A stretch of 64,000 nucleotides of DNA from Caenorhabditis remanei (Eukaryota; Nematoda; Chromadorea; Rhabditida; Rhabditidae): assembly GCF_010183535.1 (NCBI RefSeq), contig NC_071330.1:13063717-13127716 (forward strand), read 5' to 3'. Position 1 is the stretch's first letter. Each line of letters starts with the position of its first letter. The position numbers were made by a program, and so were the translations under genes. Shown here one piece after another: positions 20,569 through 31,988 of this stretch. A model generated the notes under the pieces. It made no database searches. It worked only from the letters and a program-made list of their open reading frames with translations, and was not told where the DNA came from.

Positions 20569-23500
20569 TTATAATTTATCTGAAATTTCCATCTTTTCCC
20601 TCCCAACAAGAACTGACAAATACGGGAATCTATCACTATTCGATGCGGTCGCCTCGATTCTCTCCCTTTTCTTCGCCATTTCATGCATCTGATTGAGTAA
20701 ATTCGTATTCTGTCGTCGTGTCTTCTCAGATAAATGAATCCCCTCATCTACACTTTCATCTCCTCCGTTTCGTCCTCTCCGTCCAATCGAAAAACCATTT
20801 CCAGCCGCAAATTTGATGGATCTTGTTCTGGTGAGAACAACACTGGCGACTGATTCAAACTCTGCGAGTACTTCATCTTCAACCGGGTGGTTCAGAGCAA
20901 AATAGAGCTCCATTTTGGTCTTTTTATCGTATGGTAGGTACTGTATATTCTCCATTAGGTCCTCCACGAAACTGAAATAATATTGATTGAATTTCGAAAG
21001 TAAGTTAGTATAGATTTTCGACTTCTCTCTCCTTGGCTTAGAAACCCAAATCTAGGCTATCAAACACATATATTTAGAATCAGCATGTCAAGACGCTTCG
21101 AATGAGTATAATCATGACTATTTTCTGAAAATTTCGAATTTGGGTGTCAGAAAACTACCGTAACTCAATGAGTTTTCATCCAAATTGCATAAAATGTATA
21201 TTTTCAGATTCAGCGTGACGAGAGCTTTCAGAAAAGTATAATCATGACCAGGTTGGTCCCACCACAAAACTACGGTATGCGCCTTTAAATTGGGTTACGG
21301 TAGTTTTCGTGGTGGGAGCCAACTTGCATCGAATCGGGGCATGATTATACTTTTTCTGAAAGCTCTCGATGCGCTGAATCGGATACTGTAGGTATGGTGA
21401 CCGAAGCTTGGGTTTCTAGGCCACCAGGAGTGATTTTCTAGGCGGCGGCTTCAATTTTTAGTGTTTTTGGTTGCTTATTTTTGTGTTTTTCGCAGTTTTC
21501 AATTCGTAATATCACATTTCAAAGCCAATTTCCAGAAATTTGAAATTTGAAATTTTGATATGTTATGCAAAGGCGCTCTACCGAACAAACCCATTTTTGG
21601 TCTTTATTTTGAAAATATCAGTATTGAAAAATTTCTAAAAACCTCAAAAACTTCTGATCTTTTGGTCAAATACATTTTCTACGGTATGCGCCTTTAAAAT
21701 GGGATACTGTAGTTTTCGTGTTGAGACCCAAAACTCACTGTTCACTCAAACTCTGCCAACTTCTATCAGTGTGTACATGTGACATGAATTGTTTCCAGAA
21801 TACCCATCCATTCATTTTCTGATTTATCCGTTTTCCATTACTTCGATACAGAATATATTGCCACATTTGACCGTCCTCTTCCGTAGAGTACGGTCTAGTG
21901 TCATTCGATGTATTCGGTGGTTTCAAAGTGGATAATTTGTTAATTGATGAGATTCCAATTATCGATTTATACGGGCGGGATTGAAGGACAATAGGGTTTG
22001 GACACAATGGATACTCAGAGATCATTCCTTCTTCATCCAATTTCACATTCACTCGATCGGACAATCTGAAAATGTGAAATATGGTGATTTTCAAGTCAAA
22101 ACGCCTGAAAATGAGAAAAAACTGGCTAAAACTAATAAAAAACCACTTCCTAAGGTAGTTTTCAGTGAAAAATCCTTATTTTCAGATTAAAAATTATCAA
22201 AAATGAACCAAGATGAGGTTGAAATTGATAACGGAACTTAGAGACTGTAAAACCACATTTTTCAGCTCAAAATCCTCTCAAGACAATCTAAAAATCTGAA
22301 AATCAGGCATTTTAGCTGAAAAACGCAGAAAAATCGTCGAAAATTACCGAAAAAACCTTGATTTCTTACTGAAACAAGAAACCCTGCAAACAGTGACTTC
22401 TGAGTTCAAGAATTGCTAAAATTTGTTGAAAATCAACGAAAATAGATGAACAATGAGGCTTCCGGCTTAAAAACAAAAAGAATTCGCAAAAATCGTTGAA
22501 AAAAAAAAGACTTTCTCTGTAAAAAAATTGATAGAAATTCAAGTTTTTGTGTAAAAATGGCCAAAAATTACCTAAATATGATTTTTTTTTCGATTTTCAA
22601 AACCCAAAACTCACTCTTTTCTAAATTCCTCAGGTACTGCATATTCCAAATGAAAGTACAATGCCGCTTTCGTCTCAATGTCGAATGGCATTCGATGGAG
22701 ATTCGGAAGAAGAATTCGCAAGTATCTGCAGAGAAAAAAGGTATGTCTGTGTGTCCGTTTGTCCGGATGTCCAGAACTCAAAATTTGAAAAATGTCCTAT
22801 TTTCCTTTTTTTCTGATTTCTGTGCATCTTTTTTGCTGATTTTCAGTCATTTCTAAAGTTTATTCAGACTTTTTAGCTTTGTCCATTTTCTGTCTGTCTG
22901 TGTGTCCGGATCTTCAGATTTCCATTTTTTTCACATAATTTTGAAAATTCTAATCTGTCCGGATATTTGTTTGTCCGGATGTCTCCAGAACTCAAAAATT
23001 CGAAAAATGGTTCAGATGTCTGTAAAAATGCCGTATTTTCCCTTCCTTTCTAATTTCGGTGCATCTTTTTTTGCTGATTCCCAGCCGAATTTTTTTCAGA
23101 TTTCCAGTGTTTGTGCATTTTTTTGTCTGTCTGTCTGTCTGTGTGTCCAGATGTCTCTTTTTTCTCAGATCTTGCTATAGGCTTAGGTTTCTAGGTATTT
23201 ACAACCGGAATTTCTGTTATTTTAAAACAAATTCAGTCGGATTTCTGTCTGTGTGTCCAGATGTCCACATTGAAGTCAAAAAATTGAAAACATTTGTGTA
23301 TGTCTGTCTATGTGTCCGGATGTCCGGATCACATCTTCATCTGTAATTCCAGACTTTTGAGATCCGAAAATCTCCAATTTTTTATCGAGTTTTCAGAAAA
23401 ACAGTCCCTTCGGATTTCTTTTTTTGCAGATTTCTCGAATTTTTCAGTCCATTTTCCATTCTCTTTTCCGATCCATCTGTCCCTCCCTCCGTCCAATCCA

Positions 23501-26141
23501 GATGTCTCACCTAGCCTTATAAGTCTCTGGTACTCTGTGTCCGCCCGTCTTCTTCTCGTGTTTCTTTCGAAACTCTTCCCAAAATTTCTTCGAATTCGTC
23601 AAAATCTCTCCTGTTTTTATCTGATCAACTATGAATTGCCACATCATTCCATCATCGAATTCCGTGAATTTCATTGATTTATTTGACTCCGCCTCTTCTT
23701 CTTCTTCTTCATTTTCACTATCCGGATGTACAATATCCCAATGATGAAGTAGGAGACTTCCCGTAATAATTCCAGTCTCATTGAATTCCACTTCGAATTT
23801 TTCAATTAGTTTTTCACGGAGAGATGCGTCGACGACTCGAATGTCCAATGCATAGTATAAATCCACTTTCTCTTCCAGTGTCAGATTCGGATATTCGTGA
23901 AGTTTTCGACAGAAATGCATAAAACTGAAAATATAGAGAGAGTTTCAGAGTTTATAAAGGGGCGGGGCTTAATCTCCAGACATCCGGAGAAACAGACAGA
24001 CAGAGAGAAAACCGAGAAAACAATATTTTTTGCAATGTTCCTGCTGACATCCGGATATCCGGACAAACAGACACACAGACAGACAGATATACTGAAAATG
24101 TCTAGATTTTCTTCTAGAAAACCTCGGTTTTTGAGTGAAAATTGTTCTAAAATCTCCAAAAAATTCCAAAATTATAGAGATAAATTCAAAACTATTGATT
24201 TTTTACCGAAATTTACCGGTAATTTACCGGTAAATCGGCGTTTCGGTAAATATTTTTGGTAAAAATTTACCGGTAATTTACCGGTAAATTTCGGTAAATT
24301 TTTACCGGAACGTTCCGGAAATTCACACTGTTGTCAGTCCAAAAACCGCTCTAAATTCTCAAAAGTGGCCGAACTTTTTCTATTTCGAGTTTCTAGGCCG
24401 GAGTTCAAAAATCTACATTTCTTAACCGTACAAACGCTTGGCAAATACTCATTTACTCCCATTACTCTTTTACTACCATTTACTCATTTACTACAGTTTG
24501 CTCATTTACTACTATTACTCTTTTACTACTTTTTACTCATTTACTACTTTTGAGCGATATGCTGGGATTCAGTTTTCACCACTCTCTTAGGCTTAGGTTT
24601 CTTAGAAATTCGGAAAAAATTGACGAAAACGCTTATTCATCGTATCTGTCAATTGTTTTCCGAATTTCTAAGAAACCTAAGCCTAAGAGAATGGTGAAAA
24701 GTGAAGTAGTAAATGAGCAAACGGTAGTAAATGAGTAGGTAGTAAATGAGTATTTGCCCAAACGCTTCCCTAGAAAATTAAAACAATAAAAGGTTCGGCC
24801 AACAGCACTGACCAATTTAGAGCATTTATTTGGCTGAAAATTAGCTTGAGAATTTTTTCTGCTAAACGCGTCGCTTATTCTCGATTTTTTGATTTTTTTC
24901 TTTCAGAATTTCGTCTTTCTGATTATTCTTCGATTTTTGAAGAAATTTTTGATGCTTTTGAACAATTTTTGCTCGAAAACTCAGTTTTTTTAGCAGAAAA
25001 TCAAGGTTTTTTTCGTTTTTAGGTTGTTTGTCTGTCTATCATAGTGAAACGAGCACTTTCGCTTCGAAAATCTTTGAAAATCGTAGTTCTCTCTTCGATA
25101 GTCTGTCTGTCTGTTTGTCCGGGTGTCCGAACTATCTGTTTTTAACATGAACAAATGACTATTCGACAGGTGTTCTCAACCTCAAAAGTCAAAATAAATT
25201 GAAATGTTTCTGATTTTCAAGTTTTGAGAATTTCGAGGGGTTTTCGGACTGAAAATAGGTTTTTTGGAATTTTTTGGAGATTTTTGAACAATTTTTGCTC
25301 AAAAACCGAGGTTTTCTAGCAGAAAATCTGGAAATTCACAGCCTGTCTGTCTCTCCGTTCGGATATTTGTTTGTCAGCAGAAATTTTAAACTTTTAAAGG
25401 TTTCTCACTGTAAAAAAAAGTATTTTTCAGAGTTTTCTTTCTGACAGGCTGTCTTTCTGTTTGTCCTGATGTCCAAACTCTTCGTTTTAACTTGAACATA
25501 TGACTATTCGCCATTAAAGGTGTTTTCAAGCTCAAAAGTCAAAAATTCTGATTTTTCCAGTGAAATTTTCCAGCAAATTCCCTCCCATTTCGTATCTAAA
25601 CTCACTGTTGTTTGTGTGCATGTGAATCCCTACTGGATCCTGTCAATTCTCTACACTTTTCCCATAAATCCCTGGAATTCAACTCGACTCTTCTCTTCGC
25701 AACTCGTCCTTCTCTCAATGGGTTTTTCGATCGACACAGTGAGAGAATGAAATGAAATATCGATTGACTTTCTTCCGGAGTAAAGTATTCCAACGATTTA
25801 CGGGCACTCACTTCATCTTTTTTCTGTATTACTCGTTTCATATATGCACGTTTTGATCGGGAAGGTGGCGAAGACGAGGAGCAAGAGGATGTTGGCACGT
25901 CTGAAATTTAAAAAATTTCAATTTCTGTCCGCGGCGCGGTCGCGTTGCGTGTTCGCTGTTTATCAGATATTTGAATTTTCGGTTTTTGAGGTGCGGCGCG
26001 GTCGCGTGCGCGTCCGATTCTCAATGGAGCGCATTTTCTACCTTCAAAATCGTCGTCATCAGATTGTGAATCCAAACGAATCGAAATGAATTCGTCACGT
26101 TTAACAGGTTTCGGTTGTCGTTTTGGTCTGCTACTGGCCAT
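20569..26141 (-). CDS. Triple SPK-domain protein
   Basis: Six exons join in phase: 26141-26042, 25900-25606, 23924-23511, 22725-22615, 22065-21739 and 20971-20569, encoding 549 residues. After a basic N-terminus (SSRPKRQPKPVKR) there are three copies of the SPK module, a nematode domain of unknown function often in chromatin-related proteins. They lie near residues 70-175, 217-340 and 377-460. Each starts with a D-x-x-x-W-x-F/Y-I motif (GMMWQFIV, GQMWQYIL; first copy SIFHFIL), then W-x-x-F/C. Each ends with the K-V/M-x-L-Y-F/Y-A-L segment (EKVDLYYALDIRV, ETKAALYFHLEYAV, TKMELYFALNHPV). The start is fixed by TTTTCAG-CA-ATG, a trans-splice acceptor. The introns (549-1681 bp) hold minisatellites and foldback elements. 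SPK identity comes from remembered motif patterns; DNA or protein binding is not shown. Confidence 0.85.
21207..21380. repeat. Palindromic CGCCTTTAAA element 1
   Basis: Arms GATTCAGCGTGACGAGAGCTTTCAGAAAAG and complement around a GTATGCGCCTTTAAATTGGG centre, in the last intron of the SPK gene. It is the first of at least thirteen family members in the window. The family resembles Caenorhabditis palindromes named after a TTTAAA core. Confidence 0.8.
22740..23340 (+). repeat. Dispersed TGTCTGTGTGTCCGGATGTCC minisatellite
   Basis: At least five blocks of TGTCTGTC-type tandem words followed by CCGGATGTCC or CCAGATGTCC, spaced 70-150 bp, in the third intron of the SPK gene. Further blocks lie at about 25030-25480 and 35270-35440. 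Inverted blocks lie at 23975-24085. Confidence 0.75.
24195..24327. repeat. ACCGGTAAATTT palindrome cluster
   Basis: Repeated TTTACCGGTAAAT units that read the same on both strands, ending GGAAATTCACACTG. That ending resembles the right end of the hAT-like element at 29021-29795, but the left end is not found. Confidence 0.65.
24348..24823. mobile_element. 476-bp foldback element with TTTACTCATTTACTAC repeats
   Basis: Ends GCTCTAAATT and AATTTAGAGC. Both arms carry GGCCGAAC and runs of TTTACTCATTTACTAC (complement GTAGTAAATGAG), and two TTAGGC words sit in each inner arm at 24590 and 24665. It lies in the second intron of the SPK gene. No coding capacity. Confidence 0.75.
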
Positions 26142-26150
26142 TGCTGAAAG
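26142..26150 (-). promoter_or_regulatory. Trans-splice acceptor of the SPK gene
   Basis: On the minus strand CCTTTCAG is followed by CA and then ATG. An acceptor two bases before the start, without a plausible upstream exon, suits spliced-leader addition. Confidence 0.55.
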
Positions 26151-27844
26151 GGGAAATATTGAGGAATAGTCACAGAAAATAGCAATTTTCAGCACAAAAC
26201 TGGTTTTTTAAATAGAAAAATCCCTGAAAACTGGTAAAAATTACGTCGAATTTGAAAATAGGTGGTTTGTGTGAATTTCCGGCGTAAATCGACAATTTTT
26301 TTTCCAGATTTTTATAAAAATTGGTTTCTTTTCTGAAAAAAAAGTTTCGGGATGGAAATTTTCAGATTTTTAAGATTAAAATAGGTCTGATTATGGGAAA
26401 ATTGGGAAAATCGGGTAAAAATACGTCTAATCTAGGACAAATTTGAAAACAGATGGTTAGTGTGTGGATTTACGGCGTAAATCGGCACTGGAAATTTTTT
26501 TCAGAAATTTACAAAAATTGCATTTTTTGTGAAAAAAATCAATTGTCATCATGGGAAATGTTCAATTTTGAGTAGTTTTTCAAATCATGTTCAAAATTAG
26601 TAAAATTCTTCTCTTTTTTTCAAAAATTAGAAAAAAAATTAATAATAGATCGCTGCCACTAATCGAAAAGGGACATCGATTTTTGTTAGTTTTTGCTTTC
26701 AATCTCTCGAATAAATATATTTCTTTTCAAATTTAACTAATTTTCAATTTTTCAAAATTCCATGATTTTGTTGTTTTTTTCTTTTTTTCCTCGACATTTT
26801 CTAAAAAATTTATTTTCAACTTCAAGAATCACAAGAAAATCTTTAGAATTCCGTAAAAATCCGAAAAATCGAAGAAACAAGTCGAAAAACTATCGGAAAA
26901 AATTTTAAGCGGCCATGGCCGAACTTTTGCAACTTCGGCCACAGGTCCCATGCATGTGTAATAGAGGGTTTTTGATTGTGTAATGGAAAGAACGGGACGG
27001 GGGAAATATATTATATGGAAAATGAGAGTAAAATGAGAGAAAACAGATATCGAATTCGTAGCGAAGACGGCCGTGGCCGAATTTTTGCAAACTCGGCCGC
27101 GTGAGTGGATTGGACGAATTTTGAGGAAAAAGACGTTAAACTGGGCTAGAAAATAATGAAAATAAGAAGTTTTACTGAAATTTTGAGAAAAATAAAGCAG
27201 AAAACGTTTAAATTAGTTATTTTATGCTGGAAATTGAAAATTCTTGCTAGACTGGCGCACATTGGCCGCGTTTTTGAAAACTGGTGAAAATCGTTGTATT
27301 TTGAACTTATAAAGTAAGAAATGATAGTGCTAAAGTTAAAATCAAGTTAACAACTGAAAATTCCTGGAAAAATTGTAAAAATCAAGTTATCGATTTTTCC
27401 AAGAATAGAATTTCGGAAAAAAAGCGATGGCCGAGGTTTCCGACATTGTCAGGTATGATGGCCGAGTTGGTGTCGGTTCGCGGCCGCGGCGAGCGATGAA
27501 AAGGTGCCGTATTGGACATTTGATTTTCTATAATTAATTAATTATAGAAATCTTTTGAAAATCATTTAAAAACTAACATTAGGTTTATTTGTTGCAGGAA
27601 TGTGATAGATGAGGCCATCTGTAAGAAGAAAACAGAATATAAGATCAGTGTCCTGGTAGAATAGGTTTATTATGACAGAAGAATAAAGATCATAGGGAAA
27701 ACTCGCTGCTACCAATAACGAATAAGACAGGTTTAGAGTAAGACGGGTTTATTGGATGTAGATTGGAGAGATGGGAATAACTGGGGAGAAGCCTCGATAA
27801 AGGGGACGGTCATATTTAAAGTGCTTGTACTGGAATGGGCGGAG

Positions 27845-28415
27845 CTACTGTGGAGATATGACTACTGCATCTCTCAGGCTCATCAAGTTGGCGGTTGTCA
27901 ACTTTCTGGCGGCTCGAAGATTTCCAAGGCATGTTTCCGATTCGAGCATCATGTTTCCGGATGGGCTTTGTGGTGGCAGTGCAACACCAGAAGAAGTTGT
28001 TGGGGCGGCGGCGATGACGGTTTCATCCGATTCAGGCGCATTTGCACCGATCATCGAAAAAGGGGCTGGGAGTGACAAGTCAGGAAGTGGCGGCGGTTGT
28101 TGTTACCGTCAGGTCCCCGAAGACGAATGTCCATTGATTCAAAACGATCCGCTGACAGCGAAGTGACGGCATTTGCAGTTGAGAGTTTGCTGGCGGCTCG
28201 ATGATTTCCAAGGCAAGTTTCCTTCCTGAATTCGAATATCCATCTCCTCTAAGCGATCCGCAATCGACAGTCAGGGCATCTCCGAGTGCAATCAGATGGC
28301 TCGCTGTGGGCTTAGAAGCAGCACGAAGACTCCTCAATCGGGCGCCATTGACGGACTTTCCGAAACTTCCGAAATCCAAATTCTGAAAATAAAATAGCTT
28401 GAAAACTGAAGTCAC
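27845..28415 (-). other. Unrecognised open segments with an internal repeat
   Basis: An exon-like segment after a TTTTCAG at 28386 reads NLDFGSFGKSVNGARLRSL and stays open to 28080. A second frame is open at 28078-27845. Both contain a related motif, LRAASKPTASHLIALGDAL versus LRAARKLTTANLMSLRDAV. A 60-bp DNA direct repeat (28172 and 27895) underlies other parts, but there the homologous frame hits a stop. Minus-strand AATAAA signals lie near 27752 and 27668. This could be a decayed duplicate gene or chance. Confidence 0.3.
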
Positions 28416-29020
28416 GAGTATTCTGATACTGCTTTGGTGTAACTCAGTCAGATTTTGCTCTAGAAAAACATTAAAGACAGATTCTGAATCCTCACGATGT
28501 CAGCTATCTAGTTATCTTAAAATAATTTCGGTCAGATAAGTTTTAGAGCAAAAATTGAAGAAAAAACTTCCACTCACCCTCACGAGTCCAATTACAAGTT
28601 CCTATTGCTAAATTTTCGAATAAAAATAAATAGCAGTATTGTATATTTTTTCAACTTGATTCAGAGAAAAATATTTTAAAAATCTGAAGAGCCCGACACA
28701 AGGGCTCAGAAAAAGACGACAGAATGAATGAAACGTTTCGATAAAAGCTCCACGGAGAGAGATAAAATGTATGAAGAGACACAGAAAAACAACAAAAATA
28801 CAAAAGAAATGATTCATTTTCACTTTGAACAGAGTTGTTACACACTCTCCCTCCCATGGCCTAGAAACCCCCACCTGGTGGACTAGAAACCCAAATCTAG
28901 ACCACCAAACCAATATATTCAAAATCAGCATGTCAAGACGCTTCGAATGAGTATAATCATGGGCGGGCTTAGGAAAACTTTCTAAAAATTGGAAAAATAT
29001 GAGTTATTGTAGTTATCACT

Positions 29021-29795
29021 CAGTGTGAGGCTCCCGGGACGATTCGGGATATTTCCCGGGAAGTTTCCCGGGAAATTTCCCGAGAATTTTCCGGGAAATT
29101 TTCGGTAAAAATTTCCCGATAGCTTCCCGGGAAATTTCCCGGTTACTTCCCGGGAAATTACCGGGAAATTTTCGGTAAAAATTTCCCGGGAATTTCCCGG
29201 GAAATTTCCCGAAATTTATAGTTCCGGGAAGTAAACTTCCCGGGAAATTCCCGGGAAATCTCACTTATGTACAAATCTAACAACCAGGGTTCGATCCCCA
29301 CTCGTGCCAAAACTTTTTTGTTTTTTGTTTTTGACTTTTTGGTACCATTCTGAAACCATTTCAGAACAAAAAAAAAACATTTTTAGATTACAAGTGTCTA
29401 TTTTCAGAACAGTCGTTCTCCGAAAAAGCAACTTTGGTCTCCAGATTTTTACCAAAAATTAAAAATGAAATGAAAAACAGCTTTGACACCAGTGGGGTCG
29501 AACCATGATTGTCAGATTAGTACCAAAATGTCAAAAACAAAAAACAAAAAAGTTTTGGCACGAGTGGGGATCGAACCCCGGTTGTCAGATTGGTACCCAA
29601 AGTAGTTCTCAGTAATTTCCCGAAAAAAATCCCGGATTTCCCGAACTTCCCGAAAATTTCCCGGTATTTCCCGGGAAGTTCGGGAGCTTCCCGGAACTTT
29701 ACCGGGAAATTTTCGGTAAAAATTTCCCGGTAATTTCCCGGGAAATTTCCCGAAACAGCATTTCCCGGGAAATGTTTCCCGGGAGACTCACACTG
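29021..29795. mobile_element. hAT-like nonautonomous element, 775 bp
   Basis: Ends CAGTGTGAGGCTCCCGGGA and its complement (18 of 19 bases), flanked by an exact 8-bp duplication TTATCACT (29013-29020 and 29796-29803). Eight-base duplications and CAGTG ends are hAT hallmarks. Both flanks inside are filled with TTTCCCGGGAAA palindrome arrays. The centre holds inverted copies of a segment with GGTTCGATCCCC, a tRNA B-box-like word (29287 and, on the other strand, 29568). No transposase is present. Confidence 0.85.
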
Positions 29796-30124
29796 TTATC
29801 ACTGACAAAATTTGAACAATTCTATTTTTCACAACAATTTCAAAAAATTTCACACATTTTGATCCAAAAAAAGGTTGAAAATCTCAAAAACCCAAAAAGG
29901 TACAGATTTTCGAAACTTTTCAAAACCCCCGATACTTTCAAACTACAGTAACTCTGTCAGTTTTGCTCCAGTTCTGAAATTTTTATGAAATTGGGAATCA
30001 GCATGCCACGACGCTTCGAATGAATATAATTATGACTATTTTCTGAATTTTTCGAAATTGGGGGGTCTAAAACTACCGTAACTCAATGAGCTTTGATCCA
30101 AGTGATATGCAATGTATATTTTCA

Positions 30125-30309
30125 GATTCAGCTCATTGAGAGCTTTCAGAAAAGTATAATCATGCCCCGATTCGGTGAAAGTTGGGTCCCACCACGAAAC
30201 TACGGTTTGCGCCTTTAAACTGGGTTACTGTAGTTTTCGTGGTGGGACTCAATTAAGAGCTAACACAGGCATGATTATACTTTTCTGAAAGCTCTCAATG
30301 AGCTGAATC
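30125..30309. repeat. Palindromic CGCCTTTAAA element 2
   Basis: Complete copy upstream of the cysteine-rich peptide gene. A half copy with the GACGCTTCGAATGA arm type precedes it at about 29998-30040, and another lies at 28925-28970. Confidence 0.75.
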
Positions 30310-30515
30310 TGACTCTTTAGGTATGGTGGCCGAAGTTTGGGTTTCTAGGCCACCAGTGGTGATTTTCTATTTTTGAAAGTTTTTTGGATAATTTCCAAGA
30401 TAATAAAAATTGTATCGGTTTTTATGATTTCCGGTGTCATAATTCGATTAGACCATACGACTATAATAATCGCCCCGCTCTGTACCACGAAAAATTATTT
30501 TCCATTCTGTGAAAA

Positions 30516-31030
30516 ATGAAAAGTTTCTCTCTTTTCTCTATTCTCCTCCTTCTCGGTTACTGTGATGTCGGTGAGGCATTTGTTCGTGTAAGTTTTCCAG
30601 CAAAACTTCGTGGATTTCGATCTGACATTGATAAAATTAGAATTTTCGAATTCAGCTCGCCGAGAGCTTTCAGAAAAGTATAATCATGCCCCGATTCGGT
30701 GCAAGTTTGGTCCCACCACGAAACTACGGTATGCGCCTTTAAACTGGGTTACTGTAGTTTTCGTGGCGGGACCCAACTTGCATCAAAACTAGTCATGATT
30801 ATACTCATTCGAACCGTCTCGACAAGCTGAATCTGAAAATCTTACTGAAAATGTTTAAAAATTGAATTTTTCAGTCCTACGTCCCCCCTGGATGCATCGT
30901 TTCCAAGTGTTACAAGAAATCGGAACCACCATTTTGTCCAGTCGGCATGCGTCCAATCCGGGAGCTAAGCTGTGGGAAATTCTGGAGAAAGCGAAAATTC
31001 ATGTGCTGCCCACCAGCTAGAACTGGTTAA
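30516..31030 (+). CDS. Small secreted six-cysteine peptide
   Basis: Two exons (30516-30587 and 30875-31030) join in phase 0 and give 75 residues. The first exon is a textbook signal peptide (MKSFSLFSILLLLGYC, then a likely cut after GEA). The mature part has six cysteines spaced C-x4-C-x8-C-x11-C-x10-CC and is basic (RKRKFMCCPP). The spacing suggests three disulphides. I do not recognise the family. Antimicrobial, protease-inhibitor or signalling peptides are possible, and the sequence does not decide. The intron contains a complete palindromic element. The gene is bracketed by repeats, which fits a fast-evolving single-gene insertion, but no neighbour of the same family is seen. Confidence 0.7.
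30649..30834. repeat. Palindromic CGCCTTTAAA element 3, in the peptide gene's intron
   Basis: It makes up about two thirds of the only intron. The right arm is of the CATTCGAACCGTCTCGACAAGC type, so its two arms come from different subfamilies. Confidence 0.75.
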
Positions 31031-31988
31031 TAGACTGAAATGTTTTCTAACAATAGATGAATTTTAAGCATTGCAATTTTTAAGTTTTAATGGTTATTTT
31101 AAACAAAAAATCATAAAGATCGGTTGAAAATTAACACAGTTACCAAGGTTTTAACATTTTCGAATATTTTCGAAACTACAAAACTTGCAGCAACTCTTTC
31201 AGATTTGATCCAGGAAAGATGAAATTTTAAGATTTGTAATCAGCAAGTCATGAGCTTTCAGAAAAGTATAATCACCCTTATTTTCCTTTCATTTTCAGAC
31301 TTTGTACGGCATCTGACCCCCCGCCTTTTGACAGCACAAAAAAACCTCCATAACTCTCTGCCATCGATTTCAATCTTTGCAAAACCTATATCATTATTTT
31401 TCTCTCGTTCCCAGCTTTCAGAAAAGTATACTCAACCCCATGTTCCCTCTCAAAACGGGTCCCACCACGAAAACTACAGTACACCAATATTCAAAGGCGC
31501 ACAGCCTCGTTTTGTGGTGAGATTCCACTCTTATTAGTTTCTATAATGTTTGCACATCTTTCAAGGTCATAATGACACCACTTTAGATGTGCACATCTGT
31601 CAATGGGTCTCGCCACGAATCCAAAATTTTCGAGAAGTAGTTTATGGTGGTTTTTCGTCCTGAAACCCCAAAAAATAACGTTTTTGAATGAAATTTTTTG
31701 CGTTTTATAGGATTTTAAAGCTTCTAATTTTAATGGAAACACTTTTTTCCACTTTAAATAACGATATTCAGTCGAAAATCCCTTTAAAACGAGCCGAAAT
31801 GCTCCATTTCTATGGTGACAATGCAAACGCGCTCCACTGAGAAACCAATAAATTCCTTTTTTTTCGGCTGAAATCGCGCCTTTTCCATTCGATATTTCTC
31901 CAGTTTCCGCTCGTTTTTCTTCGATTTTTCTCGTTTTTTCAAAGAATTCCAACTAAAAATTATAAAATAAATGGAAATTCCAGACAAA
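31031..31988. other. Intergenic before the ubinuclein-like gene
   Basis: No gene. It holds degraded half copies of the CGCCTTTAAA palindrome (31240-31500) and a GCGCTCCACTGA word at 31830. The acceptor and start of the next gene follow. Confidence 0.5.
31975..31983 (+). promoter_or_regulatory. Likely trans-splice acceptor of the ubinuclein-like gene
   Basis: GAAATTCCAG precedes ACAAAATGG, which would place the start at 31989. Without trans-splicing there, an in-frame ATG at 31971 would add six residues. Confidence 0.45.

Larger units (their letters stand above)
26145..30515. other. Repeat-rich intergenic region
   Basis: No convincing gene. AT-rich at 26200-26900. GGCCGAG words at 26908-27510 occur in inverted pairs (GCCATGGCCGAACTTTTGC and similar). 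Unassigned open segments are at 27845-28415, a hAT-like element at 29021-29795 and a palindrome at 30125-30309. Confidence 0.6.

Noticed and set aside
22557..24262. Plus-strand frames such as LSVCLCVQMS in the TGTC repeats
   Set aside because: Readings of a simple repeat inside an SPK intron, found in several frames and both strands.
24590..24690. Internal telomere tract
   Set aside because: Only two TTAGGC words per arm, as part of a foldback element; too few to call telomeric.
22740..25480. CRISPR array
   Set aside because: Repeat blocks are irregular in length and spacing, in both orientations, in a eukaryotic intron.
29016..29264. Minus-strand FPGNFPGKFPG repeat protein
   Set aside because: Translation of the TTTCCCGGGAAA palindrome array in the hAT-like element; it has no independent coding evidence.
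29270..29310. A functional tRNA gene
   Set aside because: Only the T-loop and acceptor-like 3' part is present; no D arm or anticodon arm could be folded and the T stem has only three pairs.
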